The notes beneath the pieces were generated by a model, which worked only from the letters and a program-made list of their open reading frames with translations, ran no database searches and was not told the DNA's origin. The position numbers and the translations under genes were made by a program. DNA of 64,000 nt from Piliocolobus tephrosceles. Taxonomy: Eukaryota; Chordata; Mammalia; Primates; Cercopithecidae. The DNA lies in contig NC_045437.1 of the NCBI RefSeq assembly GCF_002776525.5, positions 137,654,944-137,718,943 of the forward strand. The letters run 5' to 3'. Below, piece by piece: positions 58,005 through 64,000 of this stretch (within the stretch, counting starts at the first letter, position 1; the number at the start of each line of letters is the position of its first letter).

Positions 58005-58430
58005 GGATTTTAGGTGGAAGCCAGAGGATTGGTGGTTGGTTGAATATGAAGGAGGGACTGAGGATGACGAGGTAAATATGCATAGAGGGAAGCATCCATA
58101 ATGACTGCCACGTTTCTGGGCTGAATGACTGGGTGGAAGATACTGCCTTTTCCTGAGACAGAGATTTCGAAGAAAAAACAGGTGTGAAGGGGATAGAATA
58201 TAGATTTCAGTTTGGAATATGTAGAGTTTGAGGTACTTGCAAGGTTTCCTGGTAGTTATGTGCAATGAGGAATTGAATATAGGAAACAGTATTTAGGAGA
58301 GTGAGCTAGAGACATGGATTTTTGGAATCATGAGAGGGCAGGTATTCCAGACTGTGGGAATGAATGAGATTGTGTAAGTGAAGTATGAAAGGTGAGAGAA
58401 GGGCTGAGAATGCAACATTTAGTATTAGTA
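58005..58430 (-). mobile_element. L2 fragment, minus strand
   Basis: 'ataatgactgccacgtttct', 'gggctgaatgactgggtgga', 'tagagtttgaggtacttgca' and 'gtatgaaaggtgagagaagg' follow the antisense L2 body. Confidence 0.65.
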
Positions 58431-58460
58431 CCATATGATATTATATTAAAAAAAAAAAAA

Positions 58461-59034
58461 CAGTCCATAGGAAAGAAGGAAATTAAATAAGTATTGTCAC
58501 AGAAGCTTGGGGAATAGTTTTTGTTTGTTTGTTTCAGGATTGATGACTAAAAAAGTATACCCTAACAATTCATGAGTCTAAATGAAGAGAGATATATTGA
58601 TCTGTCAGCAAAAGGTCTTGCATTTTGGGTAGAGATGGTAGCAAGAGCTCAATTCAAACCCACCAATATCTTTCTCACTGTAGTCAAAGGGAAATCTGAG
58701 TATCAAGGACTCAAAAGTTAATTAACTGGATGGTTTGAGCTATACTTATATACTTTGATGCTGACAATTTTAATTTCCACTGGAGCAGAGTGTCGATAGC
58801 CTAACGTTATTTCCATGTTAGCATGTTGATGCTCTTTTAAGCAAACCCCACCCAAACTGTAAGTCATTGGTGAGATGTATTATTTTATCATTTTAACATA
58901 TAAAGTTTAGGTTCATATCTATGAAGAGAAAGATTATGGGTATCTATTAATGAGGTCTTAAATATGGAATGATGAGGCTTTGGTGCGTCAGAAAACTAAA
59001 ACTAAATTGGGATTAAGGATAATTAATTTTTAAT
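58461..59034. other. No recognised feature
   Basis: Unassigned, apart from a poly(A) run at 58449-58460 just before it and a (GTTT)n patch at 58520-58535. Confidence 0.4.
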
Positions 59035-59160
59035 TCTGACTGTGCTATTAACTTGCTCTGTGGAAGGAAAAAAAATCTCTTCCAGTCTCAGTTTACCTAT
59101 ATGTAAATATAGGGGTTGAACCCAAGATTCCTTTCATCATTAATATTTTATGAGCTCTGA
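59035..59160 (+). mobile_element. MIR fragment, plus strand
   Basis: 'tgactgtgctattaacttgc', 'tctcttccagtctcagttta' and 'gatttcatcattaat'-like sequence follow the MIR core. Diverged. Confidence 0.55.
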
Positions 59161-59654
59161 ATAGACACATTATTCAGTGTAGAATGATGGGAGGACAGCA
59201 TGGTGTTTAGAATTCTGTGTTTCTATCTTTACCTATGGTTCATGGCTGTGATTCCTGAAAGTTAGAGGTGGGCAGCCTGTTCATTCACGACTTTCTAAAC
59301 TTTTACTCTTGGAGGAAAAAAAATTATTGACTACTTTAAAAGCAAAGACATCTTAGTCTTTAACAAAAAAAATTTCCAGGTGAAAGAAGGTGATAAATCC
59401 CAGTTACTTTGTGCTAACCTACCATATGCTAATAATGTCTCTCCCCTCGTTACTTTCTTTCAAATAAACAAAGAAACATACATTTCTTAATACATGCCAA
59501 TTACTTGCTAGGCACAGGGCTATTAGTATGATTAAGGCATGGCTTTGACCTTAAAAGTACTCTTAACCTTAAGAGTAGTCTAGTGAGAGATAAATTAACT
59601 AATAATTGTAATATAGTATAAGAGTCTAGGCAGATGTATAAACTACAATGCTAT
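59161..59654. other. Mostly unassigned; holds second copy of a shared block
   Basis: 59377-59440 resembles 57512-57575 ('gtgaaag', 'cagttactttg', 'accatatgctaataa'). No family is recognised. Confidence 0.5.
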
Positions 59655-60500
59655 AGGGAACAGGGGATATATTCATTTATTCATCCATTCTACAAATATT
59701 TGCATGTCTATTATGTACCACATCTTGCTCTAGCTATCAAAATAGGTGAATTCCCTACCTTTACAGAGCTCACACTGTCACAGAGGGAGAGAACATTAAT
59801 AACAAAGAAAAATAAAGACTTCCATATGATTATAAGTAGGGAATAGAAAATGATTCTGAGATTTATTATTTTCTATAGAGTAGTCAGAGAATGTTCTGAT
59901 GCTAGGGAAACATTTGGGAAGATAAAATGATGTGATGCCTAAGGGAAAAATAGTCTAGATAGAAGGAACAGCAAGTCCATAGGCCTTAAGGAATATGCTT
60001 GGCTTATTTGAGAAGTAGTAGGAGTGTTAGACTGGGTAGAACAAAAACCTGAACGAGGAAAGTGATACCATTTCCATTGACTGAGGTGGGGAGGACTGTA
60101 GGAATAGTAGTAGTGTCAAGAAAGGGGAATCAGGAGCTTGATTTTGGACACATTAAAGTTGAGATGTTTGTTAAACATCTGAGAGAGAACAAGACAGCCA
60201 AATGTGTAATTTTGGAGTTCAGATGATAGGTCCAAGTAAAGGCATAAATGTGTCATCAGCATATAAATATACTATAGTATTTTAAAATAATCTTGTTAGA
60301 AGAGCTCACCCCAGGAAATGACTATCAATAGTCATCTGAGAGAAGTAAAAGGACCAACAAAGAAAAACTGAGACAGTTTGATCAGGAACATAGAAGAAAA
60401 CTCATGAGTGGTGACCTAGTTGCTGAATGAAGAAAAAGAAAGTGTTTCAAGAAGGAGGAAATGATCAATTGTGTCCATGCTTCTCATAGTTCAAAAACTA
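59655..60500 (-). mobile_element. L2, first copy, minus strand
   Basis: Antisense L2 in good order: 'ttcatttattcatccattct', 'tgtctattatgtaccacatc', 'atagaaggaacagcaagtcc', 'tccattgactgaggtgggga', 'gattttggacacattaaagt', 'tgtgtcatcagcatataaat' and 'gtgtttcaagaaggaggaaa'. A part between the 'ggaacagcaag' and 'ccattgactgagg' zones is missing. Confidence 0.85.
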
Positions 60501-60529
60501 ACACACATAAAGGGGAGAATTGCTAAAGA

Positions 60530-61265
60530 GTGGTGCAGAAAGGGCCAGAGGAGTTTGAGGCTGAAGGATGAGAGGGCATCAGTTAGGAGGCTCTTGTATT
60601 AACACAAGGGAGAGAGGAAGGTGGCCTGAGATGATTAAAGTGGCATGATGATGGAGAGAAGAGGCCTGAGTAGGCAGCAAATGAGACAGGATTTGGCTGA
60701 TGGACTGGATGTTGCAAGAGTGGTTAGGCCGGGTGTGGTGGCTCATGCCTGTCATCCCAGCACTTTGGGAGGCCGAGGCAGGTGGATCACCTGAGGTCAG
60801 GGTTCGAGATCAGCCTGGTCAACATGTTGAAACTTCACCTCTACTAAAAATACAAAAATTAGCTGGATGTGGTGGTGGGCACCTGTAATCCCAGCTGCTC
60901 GGGAGGCTGAGACAGGAGAATCACTTGAACCCTGGAGGCAGAGGTTTCAGTGAGCCGAGATCACACCACTGCACTCCAGCCTGGGCAACAAGAGCAAAAC
61001 TCCATCTTTAAAGAAAAAAAAAAAATGGTTCAAGGCACAGAGAAGCAGCATGGAATGATTTCCAGGGTTTAGGAGTAAGTAACTGGAAGATTTGTGACTC
61101 TGTTCCCGCTGGAGGAACTCCCCTACTGAAAGAAGAGAAGGTTTAGGGAGGGGATAATGAGGTGTTTTCAGGACAATTTGATTTTGAAATTTATAGAGGA
61201 CCTCCAAGTGAATCTGCCCATTGGAAAGTTGCATATGAGCCTGAAGTTCAGGAGATGTCTCTAAG
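60530..61265 (-). mobile_element. L2, second copy, minus strand, split by an Alu
   Basis: The L2 order restarts: 'atcagttaggaggctcttgt', 'ggatttggctgatggactgg', then (after the Alu) 'aggagtaagtaactggaaga', 'acctccaagtgaatctgccc' and 'gcctgaagttcaggagatgt'. It overlaps in L2 position with 60060-60240 of the first copy, so this is a separate fragment. Confidence 0.75.
60727..61025 (+). mobile_element. AluS, plus strand
   Basis: Full-length from 'ggccgggtgtggtggctcat' to 'aactccatctttaaag' plus poly(A). S-type landmark 'gatcacctgaggtcagggtt'. Target duplications are poor ('tggtt' on both sides). Confidence 0.95.
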
Positions 61266-61455
61266 GTATTTCATCTGCAGTTTGTGTTTCCGTGTTTCTA
61301 GTGGAATCATAAATAAATAAGTATGTGTTTAGAGGAGTGTAGCAGAAGGGCAAGTGATTGGACAAGAAAAATGTAGAGAAGCTAGGGGTAAGCCATGCTG
61401 GGTTCTAAGCTGGGTACACTATAGATAGGTTGAGGGAATTTTGACAGCAGTCAAA

Positions 61456-61532
61456 ATTTATTATTTTCTATAGAGTAGTCAGAGAATGTTCTGATGCTAG
61501 GGAAACATTTGGGAAGATAAAGTGATGTGATG
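61456..61532 (+). repeat. 77-bp duplicate of 59861-59937
   Basis: Matches 59861-59937 at 76 of 77 positions (one a/g difference). The source copy lies in proper L2 order, while this one does not continue into L2 on either side. Flanked on the left by a 9-bp-stem hairpin. Confidence 0.95.
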
Positions 61533-62394
61533 TTTGGGTCAGTTAGTTCTCTCCTCTATAAAATATGAAGAACATCAATTCCCTGGTGTTTTGTGGATCC
61601 AGGACACTAGTAAGTGGAGTAAGTTCACATTTACTCCCACAGATACTGTCATGCTGCCACTATTACTACTGCCAGTCATACAACTATTGAGTGTACTACC
61701 AATAGTAAATTTCTTAGTATATGCCCTAAGTGAGGCAAGACCAGTGTTCTAAATTTAATTTAGAACAGATTAAATTTGTAAAAAGTACTCCTTTCTGACA
61801 TTAAAATACATTCCTTTTCCCGCTCTTGCATTCCCTCTCACTCATTATTCTCTCCTCTAAACTCCAAGGGAACTGACTATAATATCAGTGTATCCAAAAA
61901 AATAAGTTCATGTCCATTAACTTAAGTGAAACATTTGTGGAGGAAAAAAGACAGTTTATAAGATTGTTTTAATATGAACCCACTACGCTGAAGCTGCTGA
62001 TATCACTCTTTGTCATATATAGCATCCTTTAAACCTCTGCTTTTGGCACACACTTGATTTTAGTTTCCTTAGCTTCACTAACAACTTTGCCTCCCTGATG
62101 TGTGCTGTCTTGCTGTGGCCAGAGGGGAGAGGCAGGTGACTGTTCAGGTGACTTTGCTTTTCATTGCTCACCAGCCTGTCTTTAATCAGTGTCATCTTGT
62201 CATCCCAGTTGAGCCAGCTCAGACAGGATATCCTTGGCAGCTATTTCAAGGACTGAGCATGGCTGACTTGCATGACAGAAGTGAAGACCGGGCCAATTCC
62301 TCATGTGGTTATTAGATGGATCTTGTTCATTGATTGATTCACTCATTTGTTCAATAGACAAATGTAACTGGGCACCAGTGATGTGAATGAAGAT
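61533..62394. other. No recognised feature
   Basis: Unassigned. Overlapping frames at 62100-62315 and 62200-62409 on opposite strands show no family. Confidence 0.4.
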
Positions 62395-62615
62395 GATGAT
62401 CTCTAGCATTTAATACCAGTGTCAAGCACTGCACTAAGATATTTAAATGCATTTTGGCCACTAACCTTCATAAGAATAATATGTGGTTAAAATCAGAACC
62501 ACATTTTGCAGAACTGCAGAAATTTCTGCAAGCTGAGAAAAAAAAGATATTTGATACAACCAAATAATTTTCTCAAGTTCACGCTGTAGTGGTAGAGCTG
62601 AATCACAAATCTGGG
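62395..62615 (-). mobile_element. MIR, minus strand
   Basis: 'gtgtcaagcactgcactaag', 'cactaaccttcataagaata' and 'ggtagagctgaatcacaaat' follow antisense MIR. Confidence 0.7.
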
Positions 62616-63039
62616 TTATTTATTTTTATTTTGTTTTGTTTATTTTTCATTTTCACTTTTACAAAAGCTATACATGTGAAGAGTAGAAGATAAAATAAAA
62701 TGAAATCCTTTATCTCTACTCTAGGAAAGTCACCACTATATTTTTTTAGGCTATATCTTTCTACATCTTACACATACACACACACAGATTTCCAACTGCT
62801 TTGGAGACATTGACTCCATGCTCTGATAAATATTGATTTCAAGTGCTTTGGTTTATTGTTTGAGCTTCCACTTTATAGACAGGGGAACACCCCCAGAAGC
62901 CAGATACTATAAATATTTATCTTTCCAAGTGAATATCCCTTCTTTCAAAGTTCAATTCCCTTGAGCTTCTGCCTGTTCTTATTTGCAGTCTAATAGCTTC
63001 AAATAGTCACTCATCATACGGTGTCCAGTGTTTATAATT
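62616..63039. other. No recognised feature
   Basis: A/T-rich. 62650-62785 resembles tail sequence of an old LINE, with a (CA)n patch at 62770-62786. Family not called. Confidence 0.35.
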
Positions 63040-64000
63040 GTTATTTTCAGCAGTGCTAATCAACACACACCACCCTGCGTTCTTGGTACTGAAACTCCTT
63101 CATGTTGTTCTAATTTGTGTTTCTATTCAGAGTGAGGTTAAGCTTCTCTTTCACATAGCGACATTGCCTTTATTTTATGTGGATTCTGTTCATTTCTTTT
63201 GTCCATTTATTTCTAATGTGTTCCCTGTCTTTTTCATCTTATTTCTGATTACTCTTTTTTTTTTCTTTTTGAGACAGAATCTTGCTCTATCACTCGGGCT
63301 GGAGTGCAGTGGTGCAGTCTCGGCTCACTGCAACCTCCACCTCCTGGGTGCAAGCGATTCTTGTGATTCAGCCTCCCAAGTAGCTGGGATTACAGGCATG
63401 TGCCATGACGCCCAGCTAATTTTTTGTATTTTTAGTAGAGATGAGGTTTTGCCATGTTGCCCAGGCTGGTCTCGAGTTCCTGAGCTCTGGTGATCTACCC
63501 ACCTCAGCCTCCTAAATTGCTAGGATTACAGGCATGAGCCACTGTGCCTGGCTGTTTCTGGTTGCTCTTTATATACTAGAGAGACTATCTTTGGATCTAT
63601 GATATAAATTGGAAATTTTTTTTTAGGATTTTGTACACATATATAATTAATTTTTTATTGATATACAACATGTATACAGAAATACAGAAACATTCATTTA
63701 GACTTGATGGATTATAATAGAGAAGAGAATTTACTTATGAAACTGAGAAATAGAATCGTCTTCATGCCTAGACAATAACTTTTTCCCTCCCTCCCTTTCC
63801 AAAGATAACTAAGTTAACATTGTAGACCAATTTTGTCTATTTATAGAAGTGTTTGCAAAATTTTTAAACATATAGAAATAAAATAGTATAATAGACTTGT
63901 TACTCAGCTTCAATAACTACTAATTATGTGCGATTTTTGCTTACTCTATATTTTAACACATTCTCCATCCCCACTTTTTTTTTAGTTCATTTTTCATGAG
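63040..64000 (-). mobile_element. Old L1M/HAL1 sequence, minus strand, split by an Alu
   Basis: 'gagtgaggttaagcttctct', 'tttcttttgtccatttattt' and, after the Alu, 'gctctttatatactagagag' follow the antisense ORF2 C-terminus of an old L1. From about 63640, 'tttttattgatatacaacat', 'aaagataactaagttaacat' and 'agaccaattttgtctattta' look like an L1M 3' UTR, which in this order points to a second fragment. Confidence 0.55.
63258..63554 (-). mobile_element. Alu (AluS-like), minus strand
   Basis: 'gagacagaatcttgctctat' to 'gagccactgtgcctggctg', with poly(T) on the left. Target duplications 'tttctgattactcttt' (63242-63257) and 'tttctggttgctcttt' (63555-63570) agree at 14 of 16. Confidence 0.95.

Noticed and set aside
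63038..63493. 151-codon plus frame, the longest in the window
   Set aside because: Its second half is the antisense Alu at 63258-63554 and its first half is old L1. Chimeric chance frame.
1..64000. Hidden host gene, structural RNA gene or undescribed functional system
   Set aside because: I looked on both strands for tRNA, U6, 7SK and Y-RNA-like sequence, CpG-rich promoters, long or conserved-looking frames and operon-like layouts, and found none.

Overview
This window looks like primate, most likely human, nuclear DNA from a gene-poor, AT-rich intergenic or deep intronic region. The evidence is the repeat content: an AluY and several older Alus, an L1PA-type 3' end, an L1PB-like insertion, MST/THE1/MLT1-class MaLR LTRs, a Tigger1 transposon, and many worn L2 and MIR copies. 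I see no real protein-coding gene, exon series, structural RNA gene, CpG-rich promoter or CRISPR array. The longest open frames (60-151 codons) fall in Alu, L1, Tigger or LTR sequence, or are chance frames. Family names are given from memory of the consensus sequences, not from a search.

Layout. 1-13.4 kb is an L1 cluster: a young L1 3' end on + (1-365), then three old L1 pieces all on the minus strand (366-1080, 1197-6800, 6810-13430). These were later hit by an Alu, an AluY, a MER2-like element, an L1 tail and a very short L1 insertion. 13.4-20 kb holds L2 fragments, an MST solo LTR with exact 5-bp target duplications, and a full LTR-internal-LTR MaLR element on minus (17538-19790). 20-38 kb is mostly unannotatable DNA with small DNA transposons, MIR and L2, one Alu and an MLT1 LTR. 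38-52 kb has microsatellite-rich Alu and LTR insertions, a 2-kb decayed Tigger1 (46040-48035), further MIR/L2 and a THE1 solo LTR. 52-56 kb is a 3.8-kb 5'-truncated L1 on minus, inserted into an L2 with about 14-bp target duplications. 56-64 kb is L2/MIR-rich and ends in old L1 sequence.

Nothing here works together as a pathway. The interest is in sequence history. The best items are a 77-bp block copied almost unchanged from inside one L2 to a site 1.6 kb away, beside a perfect 9-bp-stem hairpin; a 120-bp inverted segment of L1 inside the same L1; an L1 insertion only about 32 bp long with target duplications; a perfect 18-bp inverted repeat flanking a GATA microsatellite; and a 26-bp copy of the MaLR end plus its flank inside that same element. 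I found no undescribed functional system.
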